A stretch of 64,000 nt of DNA from Vibrio sp. NTOU-M3 (lineage in GTDB: Bacteria; Pseudomonadota; Gammaproteobacteria; Enterobacterales; Vibrionaceae): the NCBI RefSeq assembly GCF_040869035.1, contig NZ_CP162101.1, positions 1,426,001 through 1,490,000 on the forward strand, in the 5' to 3' direction. The notes below the pieces were generated by a model, which was not told the DNA's origin, ran no database searches, and saw nothing but the letters and a program-made list of their open reading frames with translations. Shown in pieces: positions 47,136 to 56,013 of the stretch. How positions within the stretch are numbered: the stretch's first letter is position 1; every line of letters starts with the position of its first letter. The position numbers were made by a program, and so were the translations under genes.

Positions 47136-47596
47136 TGCGTTTCTTGTTAATTTCATTCGTTGCATTGGTTAGCTTCGGATGCTCTCAAACAAATGTAGCT
47201 AACACACAAATCATCGATCAACTTGAGCAAAAGATAGAATTCGATGTTGTGAACGTTGCTGAGTCAATCGAACGGGCGACTCGCTTTATAAGACAGGTAA
47301 ATCGCGAGCAGCCAAAAGCACGTTTCGAAGTGCTATACAAAACTAGCTCAAGCGAATTCATTGACAAGCTCAATGCAAAATTCAAATCAGAAGGCATTAC
47401 AAAAAACCGAGTTCGTATCATTTTAGGAGAAGAAAACCAAGTTAAATCTGTAGTTATTAGAGCGACGTATTTAGTTGTCGACAATGGTAATTGTGGAGTT
47501 ATGGCCTTTAAAAACCGAAATGAATACCGTTTTGGCTGTTCTCTCGAGCACAACCGTAACATCAGCTTAGTGAATCCGGTTAAAAGTGTGCGATGA
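47135..47596 (+). CDS. CpaD/RcpB-like Tad lipoprotein
   Basis: 153 residues, lipoprotein signal with lipobox VSFGC (about residue 16). The middle part (VAESIERATRFIRQVNREQPKARFEVLYKTSSSEFIDKLNAKFKSEGITKNRVRIILGE) looks like the OmpA-like fold of CpaD/RcpB proteins, which help the secretin insert in the outer membrane. The assignment rests on position between rcpA and tadZ and on length; sequence similarity is weak by eye. It overlaps tadZ by 4 bases. Confidence 0.7.
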   Translation: MRFLLISFVALVSFGCSQTNVANTQIIDQLEQKIEFDVVNVAESIERATRFIRQVNREQPKARFEVLYKTSSSEFIDKLNAKFKSEGITKNRVRIILGEENQVKSVVIRATYLVVDNGNCGVMAFKNRNEYRFGCSLEHNRNISLVNPVKSVR

Positions 47597-48792
47597 GTAT
47601 GGATTTAAACAACCTTTTTAAAAACTCGTCTACGCGCGTTAAAGCTCATGACGAATACACTGACCTTATCGTTTCTGATGACAATGCACTTCTTGAATCA
47701 GTGAAAGAGCTATACGCGATAGAAGGCTTTGTAACACCAATAGAAGTACCAGATTTAGAATCAGACAAATCATGGAATCGTTCGGATGTGAAACTAAAGC
47801 ATGTCGTTTTGGACATGCGCGGTTCAAGTAAAATTGTCGATGAAGTTTCAGAAATATCGACGCGTCTTGATGTGAGTATTTCTTTGCTTGTTTTAAGTGA
47901 TATCGACTCCATTAAGTTACGAAACCAAATCCATGCAATAGGTGCTATTTATGTACTTTGGGATTCAGATCTTGACGGTTTACTTTCGTCACTTCAATCA
48001 CATCAGATCGATAACTTATTAACCAAGAAAACGCGCATTGCTAAACGCATTTTAATTTTGGGTACGAAAGGCGGAATAGGGGTTTCTTGTTTTAGTTCAG
48101 TGATCGCAAATGCTTTAGCAACTCAAACTAATTTGAAGACCCTCTTAGTTGATCATGATTCTGGTGCTATGAATAGTGATATTTTTCTCGGTGTTAAAGG
48201 GTTAAAACCAAAACAAAACAGTATTGACCTAAACCAAATTGATATTGATGGCGCCATTGCTAGAACTTATGTTCATAGAGTTGAGGATAAGCTTGATTAT
48301 TTAGTGTTGGACAAAAACAGTGCGTGCTTAGCCGATCACGCATCTACCTTATTTAATTTATCTTCTGAACTCGTTGACCAATACAATTTTATTATCGACT
48401 CAGCTCCCTTTAGTGCGTATGAGGAAATCCACGACAGAGAATTCTCTGATAAATATCACCGTGTGTTTGTTGTCTGCGAACCCTCGGTTTCCTCTTTACG
48501 CTCTTATAACTTATTAAAGAAAAAAATGGGGAAATCCGAACATCAAGTGGTGTTTATCCTTAACCGACCAGTCAAAGACTATATGGTCACACTTTCAAAC
48601 GCGAAGGAGCGTATCCGAGTCAAAGATACACTCGATATCATGTATGAACAAAATCTCGAAAAGACAATGATACAAGAAGGAGTTGAAGGGCTCATGAAGT
48701 CAAAATACTCCAACCCTGTTGCGGAAGTTGTTATGAATCTGACAGGAAAAAAAATCAAAACCAAATCACGCTTTTCTCTGTTTAAAAAATGA
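47593..48792 (+). CDS. tadZ: TadZ/CpaE, ParA-like Tad localisation ATPase
   Basis: 399 residues. N-terminal receiver-like domain (about 1-140), then a ParA/MinD-type domain with the deviant P-loop ILGTKGGIGVSCFSSVIANAL, LLVDHDSGAMNSDIFLG and YNFIIDSAPFSAY. The usual second P-loop Lys (GKS/T) is Val, as in many TadZ/CpaE proteins. TadZ marks the pole or site where the Tad machine assembles. It overlaps tadA by 4 bases. Confidence 0.9.
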   Translation: MSMDLNNLFKNSSTRVKAHDEYTDLIVSDDNALLESVKELYAIEGFVTPIEVPDLESDKSWNRSDVKLKHVVLDMRGSSKIVDEVSEISTRLDVSISLLVLSDIDSIKLRNQIHAIGAIYVLWDSDLDGLLSSLQSHQIDNLLTKKTRIAKRILILGTKGGIGVSCFSSVIANALATQTNLKTLLVDHDSGAMNSDIFLGVKGLKPKQNSIDLNQIDIDGAIARTYVHRVEDKLDYLVLDKNSACLADHASTLFNLSSELVDQYNFIIDSAPFSAYEEIHDREFSDKYHRVFVVCEPSVSSLRSYNLLKKKMGKSEHQVVFILNRPVKDYMVTLSNAKERIRVKDTLDIMYEQNLEKTMIQEGVEGLMKSKYSNPVAEVVMNLTGKKIKTKSRFSLFKK

Positions 48793-50054
48793 ATCAATTA
48801 AAACAAATATATATCGAGCTTCGCGACGAAATTTTCGATGCTTTAGATGCAGCAACGCTAGTTGAAATCAGCAATGATGAGCTCGAAGAACAACTAAAAG
48901 AGTCAGTAGGGTTGCTTATTGAACGCAGGCAGCTGCAAGTGAGTTCGATTAAACGAGTCGAACTTGTGAAGGCGCTATTAGATGAACTCAAAGGGTTAGG
49001 GCCTCTTCAAGCGTTAGTCGATAACGATAATATCTCCGATATTATGATTAATGGTCCTTCCGATATCTTCATTGAAATAGGGGGGAAAGTAGAAAAATCC
49101 CCGATTCAATTCGTTAATGAGAAACAGCTCAGCACGATAGCTAAACGTATTGCTTCTAATGTTGGTCGTCGTATCGATGAATCCAAACCTTTGTGTGATG
49201 CCAGATTGGCTGACGGAAGTCGTGTAAACATCGTAATTCCTCCACTAGCGATCGATGGAACATCAATTTCAATTCGTAAGTTTAAAGAACAGAAAATAAA
49301 ACTGGAGAATTTGGTTGAGTTTGGTGCCATGTCGGTTGAAATGGCAAAACTACTTTCAATTGCAAGTCATTGTAAGTGCAACATTCTAATTTCAGGTGGT
49401 ACTGGTTCAGGTAAAACGACTTTGCTTAACGCATTATCTGGTTTTATCGGAGAGGGTGAGCGTATCGTCACCATTGAAGATGCAGCAGAACTGCAACTAC
49501 AAAAACCTCATATTGTACGACTTGAAACAAGGCAAGCGAGTGTTGAAGGTACGGGTGAGGTAACCGCTAGAGATCTGGTGATAAATGCACTGCGTATGCG
49601 CCCAGACAGAATCATAGTCGGTGAGTGTCGAGGTGGCGAGGCTTTTGAAATGCTTCAAGCGATGAATACAGGACACGATGGGTCTATGTCTACTCTCCAC
49701 GCCAATACGCCAAGAGATGCCATTGCGCGTACGGAAAGCATGGTGATGATGGCGACGGCAAGCTTACCGATATCTGCAATACGGAGAACCATCGTCAGTG
49801 CTGTTGATCTCATTGTACAAGTAAAACGTCTGCACGATGGCAGCCGTAAAGTTATGTATATTTCCGAAATCTTAGGAATGGAAGGCGATAACGTTGTAAT
49901 GGAAGATATTTTCCGTTTTGAGACTAACCCTGATTTAGATAATGACCGGATCAAAGGTGAATTTCGTACACCAGGTTTGTCCACACGTTCTGTGATTTAT
50001 GAACGTGCAAAATTTTTTGGCTTAGAAAAAACGGTCAAGGAGATTTTCTCGTGA
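48789..50054 (+). CDS. tadA: TadA/CpaF secretion and retraction ATPase
   Basis: 421 residues, type II/IV secretion ATPase of the CpaF family. Walker A is GGTGSGKTTLL at about 203-213. The Asp box and Walker B region read VTIEDAAELQL, VGECRGGEAFEMLQAMNTGHDGSMSTLHANTPRDAI. The N-terminal part has LLDELKGLGPLQALVDNDNISDIMINGP. It powers pilus extension and probably retraction from the cytoplasmic side of the inner membrane. Its stop overlaps the tadB GTG start by 4 bases. Confidence 0.96.
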   Translation: MNQLKQIYIELRDEIFDALDAATLVEISNDELEEQLKESVGLLIERRQLQVSSIKRVELVKALLDELKGLGPLQALVDNDNISDIMINGPSDIFIEIGGKVEKSPIQFVNEKQLSTIAKRIASNVGRRIDESKPLCDARLADGSRVNIVIPPLAIDGTSISIRKFKEQKIKLENLVEFGAMSVEMAKLLSIASHCKCNILISGGTGSGKTTLLNALSGFIGEGERIVTIEDAAELQLQKPHIVRLETRQASVEGTGEVTARDLVINALRMRPDRIIVGECRGGEAFEMLQAMNTGHDGSMSTLHANTPRDAIARTESMVMMATASLPISAIRRTIVSAVDLIVQVKRLHDGSRKVMYISEILGMEGDNVVMEDIFRFETNPDLDNDRIKGEFRTPGLSTRSVIYERAKFFGLEKTVKEIFS

Positions 50055-50965
50055 TATGGATTTTAATATTGTCATGGATGGCGCTGTTACTTTACCTTTT
50101 GATTGTAAGGTCAAAACAGAATAAAAAACTCACTGCTCTGATTGACATGCATGCGGATTTCGAAGGAATCAGAGGGGTTCGTTCTGTTATTGATGCCCAT
50201 CAGTTTGACGAAAGTTTTAAAGCACGCGTCAAACAAAAATACAAACGAATGATCAAAGTTTTCCAACCGAATATAGCTTTGAAACTATTAGTTTTTTTCG
50301 CTGTAAGTACCGTTGCGGTCTATGGCATAAATGACTTCTTTTTAAAAATGGATTTTCTGATTTGTTTGGCAATTTCAGAACCCATATTGTTTGTCATTTT
50401 CTATATTAAGTTAAAACAACGACAAGCCGAACGATTCAAAAATAATTTTCCTGATGCGTTAAACATCTTGAGTGGAGCAATGTCTGCGGGTCAAAGTATT
50501 GTTCATGCGTTTGAATATGTGGGAAATCAACTCGACAATGAAGTTGGGCGCGAGTTTAAACTCATGGCAGAGCGTTTGCTTATTGGCGAAGATCCAGATG
50601 ATGTACTAGAACGAAGCAGCAACAATTTTCCTTATCTCGAGTACTTTTTCTTTGCATCAACTATCCGGATCAACCTAAACCGTGGTGGTCAACTGAAAGA
50701 TGTGATTAACCGGATAAACCGCTTAATGTTCGACTCAAGAGCCATTGATAAGAAAAAAAATGCACTAACATCTGAAGCACGTGCATCAGCCAAAATCATT
50801 GCATGTTTACCAATTATTTTCCTTTTGATTTTGAAGTTTACTAGCCCCGAAAATTATAATTTCGTCATGTTTGAAGAAGGGGGCAGACCGATTTTCTATT
50901 ATGTATTGGTCAGTGAGTTTATCGGCTTCGCCTGCATCTGGTTCATCTTAAAGGGAGTGGACTGA
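50051..50965 (+). CDS. tadB: TadB, inner-membrane platform protein
   Basis: 304 residues from a GTG start (GGAG upstream). One N-terminal helix, then the GspF/T2SSF domain (FPDALNILSGAMSAGQSIVHAFEYVGNQLDNEVGREFKLMAERLLIGEDPDDVL) and two C-terminal transmembrane helices. With TadC it forms the inner-membrane platform the ATPase acts on. 1-base overlap with tadC. Confidence 0.93.
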   Translation: MIWILILSWMALLLYLLIVRSKQNKKLTALIDMHADFEGIRGVRSVIDAHQFDESFKARVKQKYKRMIKVFQPNIALKLLVFFAVSTVAVYGINDFFLKMDFLICLAISEPILFVIFYIKLKQRQAERFKNNFPDALNILSGAMSAGQSIVHAFEYVGNQLDNEVGREFKLMAERLLIGEDPDDVLERSSNNFPYLEYFFFASTIRINLNRGGQLKDVINRINRLMFDSRAIDKKKNALTSEARASAKIIACLPIIFLLILKFTSPENYNFVMFEEGGRPIFYYVLVSEFIGFACIWFILKGVD

Positions 50966-51831
50966 TGGCGTTAAATTCCGTTTTAGTCTGGGGAGCTGTT
51001 TTCCTTGTTTCGTTAGGGCTGGCCATCTTATTTATGCTGCTTTGGGATAATACTAAAGCTGATATTGCCACCAGAAAAATTATCGGTTCTACACGAGAAG
51101 AAAGCCAGCGAACAAAGTTATTAGATGCGATTGCCAGCCGGGTGAGTTTTAACAAAGAAGAAACGAAGCAAAAATTTATTACAGCTGGAATCTATAGTGA
51201 CTTTTTAGTAGACACCTACTATTTGTTCAAAATCATACCCTTTACGCTCTGTCTATTGGTGATTGGCTATGAGTATTTAGACAACGAACTTAACCTCTTT
51301 ATGGCTCTGATATATTTACTTGTTGCAGTTATTACATTTGTCATCGTGCCGGATGCGTATATTTCAAACCGAGGGAAATCTAATATCAAGCACATCAGCT
51401 CTAGGTTACCGTTTTTGCTCGATTTAATGAATGTTTGTGTTCATACCGGTATGACAATTGAATCCAGTTTGGATTATCTATCAAAAGAGCTGATTACTGT
51501 TGATAAGCATTTAGCTTATGTCGTACGTGTTACTGTCGAACGTTCAAAGTTAGTTGGTATTGAGAAGGCATTAGAAGAATTTTACGACCTTGTTCCAACA
51601 ACTGAATCAAAGAGTTTTGTGATGACGTTAGTTCAAAGCCTGCAATTTGGTTCATCTATCGGACCTGTACTCGCGACTTTGGCAAGTGATATTCGTGAAA
51701 TTAACATGATGGATCTAGAAGAAAAAATAGGAAAAATGGGTGCAAAAATGTCCATTCCACTTATCGCTTTCATCATGGTTCCTATAGTCGTTTTGATTGT
51801 CGCGCCCGGCATAATGAGGATGTTGATGTGA
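50965..51831 (+). CDS. tadC: TadC, inner-membrane platform protein
   Basis: 288 residues, GspF-type domain (LPFLLDLMNVCVHTGMTIESSLDYLSKEL ... SKSFVMTLVQSLQFGSSIGPVLATLASDIREINMMDLEEKIGKMGAKMSIPL) with three to four transmembrane helices. Partner of TadB. The start overlaps the tadB stop by one base. Confidence 0.93.
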   Translation: MALNSVLVWGAVFLVSLGLAILFMLLWDNTKADIATRKIIGSTREESQRTKLLDAIASRVSFNKEETKQKFITAGIYSDFLVDTYYLFKIIPFTLCLLVIGYEYLDNELNLFMALIYLLVAVITFVIVPDAYISNRGKSNIKHISSRLPFLLDLMNVCVHTGMTIESSLDYLSKELITVDKHLAYVVRVTVERSKLVGIEKALEEFYDLVPTTESKSFVMTLVQSLQFGSSIGPVLATLASDIREINMMDLEEKIGKMGAKMSIPLIAFIMVPIVVLIVAPGIMRMLM

Positions 51832-52961
51832 TGAAGAAGTTCTTAGGCGTACTGCTCTGTGTTGGATTGTTTTCTGGCTGTACGAGCGTTAATCCTGAAT
51901 TAGATACAAAAGAAAAGCTATTGCTTGGTTCTAGTGATAAACAAAAGCTAGTTGAGTTCTATAAGTCAAACCTGCAGAACAACCCAGATTACCGTGTCAA
52001 ACTGGTTAACTTATATCTGGATATGAATGATGTTAAGTCTGCTGAGTTATACAAAAATACATACAGCGACAATGAACTTGACGAACCTGAATATATTTTG
52101 ACCATCGCGCGACTCAATTATCAAAAAAAGCGATTTGATGTAGCAAAACAAGAACTTGAAAAATACCTCGATGAAGGTGGGGAGGAATATGAATACGCCT
52201 TGCTTACAGGGAAAATCTTAGCGCGGCAAAAGCATTTTGACGAGGCAATCAAGCAGTTTGAGGAAAGCCGTAAACTTGGTGCCTCAGATAGGGAGGCGCG
52301 CAACAATATTTCCGTTGTGAAGATGATGCAATTCGATTATGTAGGGGCTACTGACATTTTGTATGACCTTTATCTAGGCGACCCAAACGATAGAAAGGTT
52401 AGTTCTAACTTAGTTGTCGCTTCAGTTAACGCTGGGAGACCGGATATTGCCTTGGAAATACTGAAACATAATAACAGTGACGAACAAGCGCGAAAGCAGC
52501 TCAACTCTTTGATGAAGTCGGTAAAAAAGAACGAGGGAAGGGAGCAAACAATGAGGCTAGCGAGTACAGAAAAGGCATCACCGCAAACCCTAAATAACCA
52601 TTCCAAAAATAAAAAAGAGTATGCATCGCCGAAAGACAATGTACTAACCAAGCGTAATACTCTCCAGTTAGGTAGCCACACTCTAGATGGCTCTGTACTT
52701 GATCCGAGAAATCTGAAGCCGAACACGCCTTCTACGTATCGTATCCAAGTACTTGCAACGTATTCGGTCATCCCTTCCGACTACCTAAATTACTTAAAGT
52801 CGAATTTCGGACCGGTTTATTCCTATACCCACGGGCTCTGGAAGCGCTATTGCATTGGTAACTTTACGGACCTTGATCAAGCAAAGTCATTTTTAGATAG
52901 CTTGGACATTAAGGGCGCCTTCATAGTCGACTACACCAAGAAAAGGTACGTAAGACTATGA
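51831..52961 (+). CDS. tadD: TadD-type TPR lipoprotein with C-terminal SPOR-like domain
   Basis: 376 residues from ATG 51831; a GTG at 51828 is an equally spaced alternative. Lipoprotein signal ending FSGC, then TPR repeats at about 35-225 (YILTIARLNYQKKRFDVAKQELEKYLDEGGEEYEYALLTGKILARQKHFDEAIKQFEE). A low-complexity basic linker (about 225-295) leads to a C-terminal module of about 75 residues (TYRIQVLATYSVIPSDYLNYLKSNFG, RYCIGNFTDLDQAKSFLDSLDIKGAFIVDY) with the RIQV...G.F....A......GAFIV pattern of a SPOR domain. TadD proteins are usually TPR only, so the extra domain is unusual and could tie the pilus machine to peptidoglycan. Confidence 0.85.
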   Translation: MKKFLGVLLCVGLFSGCTSVNPELDTKEKLLLGSSDKQKLVEFYKSNLQNNPDYRVKLVNLYLDMNDVKSAELYKNTYSDNELDEPEYILTIARLNYQKKRFDVAKQELEKYLDEGGEEYEYALLTGKILARQKHFDEAIKQFEESRKLGASDREARNNISVVKMMQFDYVGATDILYDLYLGDPNDRKVSSNLVVASVNAGRPDIALEILKHNNSDEQARKQLNSLMKSVKKNEGREQTMRLASTEKASPQTLNNHSKNKKEYASPKDNVLTKRNTLQLGSHTLDGSVLDPRNLKPNTPSTYRIQVLATYSVIPSDYLNYLKSNFGPVYSYTHGLWKRYCIGNFTDLDQAKSFLDSLDIKGAFIVDYTKKRYVRL

Positions 52962-53482
52962 AGAGAAGACAAAAGGGGTCATTAACCGTTGAAGCAGCAA
53001 TGGGAATCCCAATATTTCTTGCGGTCGTATTTGCTTGGGTTGAAATTTGTATCATGACATTTTCAATGAGTATGACGGATCATGCATTAACAACTGCAGT
53101 TATGCGTGTAAAAAAAGCAGGAGATTCAAGTGGTCACAATACCGTCGATTATGACAAAAGGATTCAAGACGAGCTTGAAAAAGCCGGCGGCTCACTTTGG
53201 ACAAATGTAGTTCAAGAAGGGAGTGTTGATATCAAAGTCGACTATTTCCCTAACTATGACAGTTTATTTAAATGCAATGACAATTATCAGAATGCGGAAG
53301 AATGTCCAGACCGTGAAGAACAACCAGAAAATATGGCCATCGCTGTCTATGGTTTGGAATACACCTATGACCCAATCGTTTCTATTTGGTTTCCTGAAAT
53401 GCGGATTCGCCGCGAAGTCATAACCATCCAAGAATACGAGCGTTGCTCATTCAAAGTTGGGCAGGGGGCTGGCTGTGCATAA
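52958..53482 (+). CDS. tadE: TadE, minor pseudopilin
   Basis: 174 residues. The N-terminus KRRQKGSLTVEAAMGIPIFLAVVFAWVEICIM has the prepilin-like Gly-Ser-x-Thr-Val-Glu cleavage context and hydrophobic helix of TadE. Two cysteine pairs in the periplasmic part (CNDNYQNAEECPD). TadV should process it. 4-base overlap with tadD; tadF starts inside its 3' end. Confidence 0.88.
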   Translation: MKRRQKGSLTVEAAMGIPIFLAVVFAWVEICIMTFSMSMTDHALTTAVMRVKKAGDSSGHNTVDYDKRIQDELEKAGGSLWTNVVQEGSVDIKVDYFPNYDSLFKCNDNYQNAEECPDREEQPENMAIAVYGLEYTYDPIVSIWFPEMRIRREVITIQEYERCSFKVGQGAGCA

Positions 53483-54056
53483 ACAAAATGGTTCATTTAC
53501 CGTTGAATTAGCAATGGTTTTGGTGTTCGCTTCCGGTATTTTCCTTGTAGTAGTGAATCATATGCTGGCTATAAATAAAAAGGGCCAATTGGATCGTGCA
53601 ACCTATTCATTGACTACAATCCTTTCTGAACGAAAACAGTTATTCAGCGATAGTTTGGACGTATGTTCTGGGAATTGCAGTAAAACAAAAAATATCACTT
53701 TTTCAATCGCATCTTCATCGTTAAAACGAATGATCCCGAATTTTGACAAAACTAAATTGGGAATGCGAATTGATGAAATAAGTCTCGAAGAACACAATCT
53801 ACCTGATGGAGGGACGGTATACACTCGTCACCATAAAAAGTTGGAGAAAGGGAATGTTATTGGGTGCAATTTCCCAGATATGGAAAAGATGACAAAAGCA
53901 AAGGCCATCGAGCTGTTGCCAGTGACGTCACGTAATCGACGGTTGCCGATGTATCAAGTGTCACTGTGTTATGAGATTCCATTCAATCTTCTAGGTATTA
54001 CTAGTGGAGAGGTGAATCAAATAATCAGTACCTCATATTCGTTTGCGAGGATTTAA
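53475..54056 (+). CDS. tadF: TadF, minor pseudopilin
   Basis: 193 residues from the GTG at 53475, with AGGGGG six bases upstream; the open frame extends to a TTG at 53457, which lacks a site. Begins HKQNGSFTVELAMVLVFASGIFLVVVNHMLA, a TadE-like prepilin leader and helix with Gly-Ser-Phe-Thr-Val-Glu. Periplasmic Cys residues in DVCSGNCSK. It overlaps tadE by 8 bases. Confidence 0.85.
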   Translation: MHKQNGSFTVELAMVLVFASGIFLVVVNHMLAINKKGQLDRATYSLTTILSERKQLFSDSLDVCSGNCSKTKNITFSIASSSLKRMIPNFDKTKLGMRIDEISLEEHNLPDGGTVYTRHHKKLEKGNVIGCNFPDMEKMTKAKAIELLPVTSRNRRLPMYQVSLCYEIPFNLLGITSGEVNQIISTSYSFARI

Positions 54057-54057
54057 C

Positions 54058-55383
54058 GTGAAATCAATTAAAAAAAATCGCGGCGTTGCGGGTATTCTCT
54101 TTGTTGGTCTATTGCCCGTCATGGTATTTATAATGGCGTTCTCCATGCAAATGTCACAACAAATGATGGCCCACGCGAGGATTCTTGAAGCTGCTGAAGT
54201 CGCCAGTTTAGCACTGATTGCGAGCCCAAAAAAAGACGATGATGATAATGCTGAATATGCTAGAAAGCTCGTTGATCGATATGTCGTAGATAATATCGAA
54301 GATATCGAGGTCAACGTCGTCAATCGCAAATGTGAATATAAAAATGGTTGTGTTCAAAAAAGCGGTGAACTTGCCCCGTTTACCGATTTCATTGTGAGCG
54401 CTACATCAAAACACCAGTCTTGGATTTCCTATGAAGACATTGACTTAAAACCTGAATTTCAAGTGAAGGGGCAATCAACCACAAGGAAGTACTTGCCACA
54501 ACCTGTCGATGTTTACTTTATTGGTGATTTTAGTGGTTCGATGAATGACCCATGGAGAGATGGCAAATCAAAATTAGAAGTCGTTAAAGACACAATTGTG
54601 CGTGTAATTGACGATCTGAAAGAATTTAAAACTGAAGATAAAAGCCGAGTAGCGTTACTTGGATATAGTTACTATCACTTAAAGCAAACAAACGAAGTTG
54701 TCCTTGTCGATAAATATGGTTTGAAACATAGTTGGCCTATGAGAATTGCTTATAACTATCGTCGAAATACCGCAAGATTAACGGTCCAAAATATGTTTAC
54801 TCCGCCAAGAGTATACCAAAGAACGGAAAGCCCAACGAATTCAATGGGGTATAACGCACTAAAGGAATTAATTGATAAAAATGACGAGTTCTTCAAAAAA
54901 TATCCGTTTTACGATATTCCTTTAACTGAAGATTATGCTGATTTCAAAGAAAAACTCCTCGATTCTAAGCTAAAAGCAAATTGGGGAACACGTTCTTGGA
55001 ATGGCATTATCGCAGCCGCTCAAGAAGCTAACAAAGCTAAGGACTTAAACCCAGAGCAAGTATTTATTGTCCTCTCAGACGGAAAAGATTCTGGTGGTGG
55101 CGGGTACCTTCAGTCCCTTGTTGATGCAGGGTTATGTACTAAATTACGTTCCAAGATCAGTTCGAAGAAAAATCGATATCAGAGTGATTCATCCAACCCA
55201 GATGACAATGAAAAAACCAAAGTTACCATGGGCGTTATTGGGATTAACTATCAAGTATCTGCAAGTGATGGTTTCGGTGACTGCTTCGGTAGAGAGAATA
55301 TCTACCACGCGAAAGATGGTGACGATGTTTACAAATTCATTCTGAACTTAATTAATGAAGAAACAGGAAGACTTAAGGATTAA
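54058..55383 (+). CDS. tadG: TadG, pilus-associated protein with von Willebrand A domain
   Basis: 441 residues from the GTG at 54058 (GAGG seven bases upstream), directly after tadF. Short N-terminus, one transmembrane helix (GVAGILFVGLLPVMVFIMAFSMQM), then an external vWA domain starting about residue 150: VYFIGDFSGSMND is the MIDAS DxSxS motif, followed by VALLGYSYYHLKQ and EQVFIVLSDGKDSGGG. vWA domains bind ligands through a metal, and TadG is thought to be an envelope or tip component in adherence. It ends one base before the OmpA-like gene. Confidence 0.9.
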   Translation: MKSIKKNRGVAGILFVGLLPVMVFIMAFSMQMSQQMMAHARILEAAEVASLALIASPKKDDDDNAEYARKLVDRYVVDNIEDIEVNVVNRKCEYKNGCVQKSGELAPFTDFIVSATSKHQSWISYEDIDLKPEFQVKGQSTTRKYLPQPVDVYFIGDFSGSMNDPWRDGKSKLEVVKDTIVRVIDDLKEFKTEDKSRVALLGYSYYHLKQTNEVVLVDKYGLKHSWPMRIAYNYRRNTARLTVQNMFTPPRVYQRTESPTNSMGYNALKELIDKNDEFFKKYPFYDIPLTEDYADFKEKLLDSKLKANWGTRSWNGIIAAAQEANKAKDLNPEQVFIVLSDGKDSGGGGYLQSLVDAGLCTKLRSKISSKKNRYQSDSSNPDDNEKTKVTMGVIGINYQVSASDGFGDCFGRENIYHAKDGDDVYKFILNLINEETGRLKD

Positions 55384-55384
55384 C

Positions 55385-55948
55385 ATGAAGTACCCAGTCA
55401 TTATTACCGCTTTACTCATATCTCCACTGGGTTATGCCAACTGCCTTGGTGGGGTCAATGAATATGTTACATCGAAGCAGTTGGTCTCTTCCCATAAAGT
55501 GACAACGCAAGTCTCTGGTAAATTAGTACAACTTGAGTCGACCAACCCAAACACGCAATTGAACTTAAATAGCGAAAAGATAAAAACAACACCATCAGAC
55601 GAGGCATGTTTTTATGATCAAAAGACTAAATCTCTTGTCTTAAACTACGCGCACGACAAATATCAATTAACAACAACGCACAAAGAGGTGTTGGCCCAAT
55701 ATTTACCATTGGTTCATGATAAGTCACAAATATTTATTGAGGGGCATGCTGATAGTACAGGTACCAAACAATACAATAAGGGACTATCGGCACGCAGAGC
55801 CAAAGAAGTTGCCAACTACCTAAAGCATAACTTGAAACAGGGTAATCGAATCGTAGAAAAAGCATTTGGCGAAAGCGCACCAATATGCCAAGTGGAACAG
55901 AATCTAGCAACAGGTTGTAATCGTCGCGTCGTATTAACCGTCAAGTAG
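55385..55948 (+). CDS. OmpA-like protein at the end of the Tad operon
   Basis: 187 residues from ATG 55385 (AAGGATT upstream; longer start at 55355 rejected). Signal peptide (MKYPVIITALLISPLGYA), then a C-terminal OmpA/MotB domain at about 95-185 (LNYAHDKYQLTTTHKEVLAQYLPLVHDKSQIFIEGHADSTGTKQYNKGLSARRAKEVANYLKHN). No N-terminal barrel. It should be a periplasmic peptidoglycan-binding protein, perhaps anchoring the Tad machine. Last gene before the terminator. Confidence 0.88.
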   Translation: MKYPVIITALLISPLGYANCLGGVNEYVTSKQLVSSHKVTTQVSGKLVQLESTNPNTQLNLNSEKIKTTPSDEACFYDQKTKSLVLNYAHDKYQLTTTHKEVLAQYLPLVHDKSQIFIEGHADSTGTKQYNKGLSARRAKEVANYLKHNLKQGNRIVEKAFGESAPICQVEQNLATGCNRRVVLTVK

Positions 55949-55986
55949 TAACATTTACCATTGAATAGATTTCAACGTACATTAAA

Positions 55987-56009
55987 AAGCCAGTGATTGT
56001 CACTGGCTT
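55987..56009. terminator. Terminator between Tad operon and sulfurtransferase gene
   Basis: AAGCCAGTGA/TCACTGGCTT with a 3-base loop, between convergent genes. The plus side has only a short T-run; the minus side continues TTTTTAAT, so it ends the sulfurtransferase transcript best. Confidence 0.8.
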
Positions 56010-56013
56010 CTGT

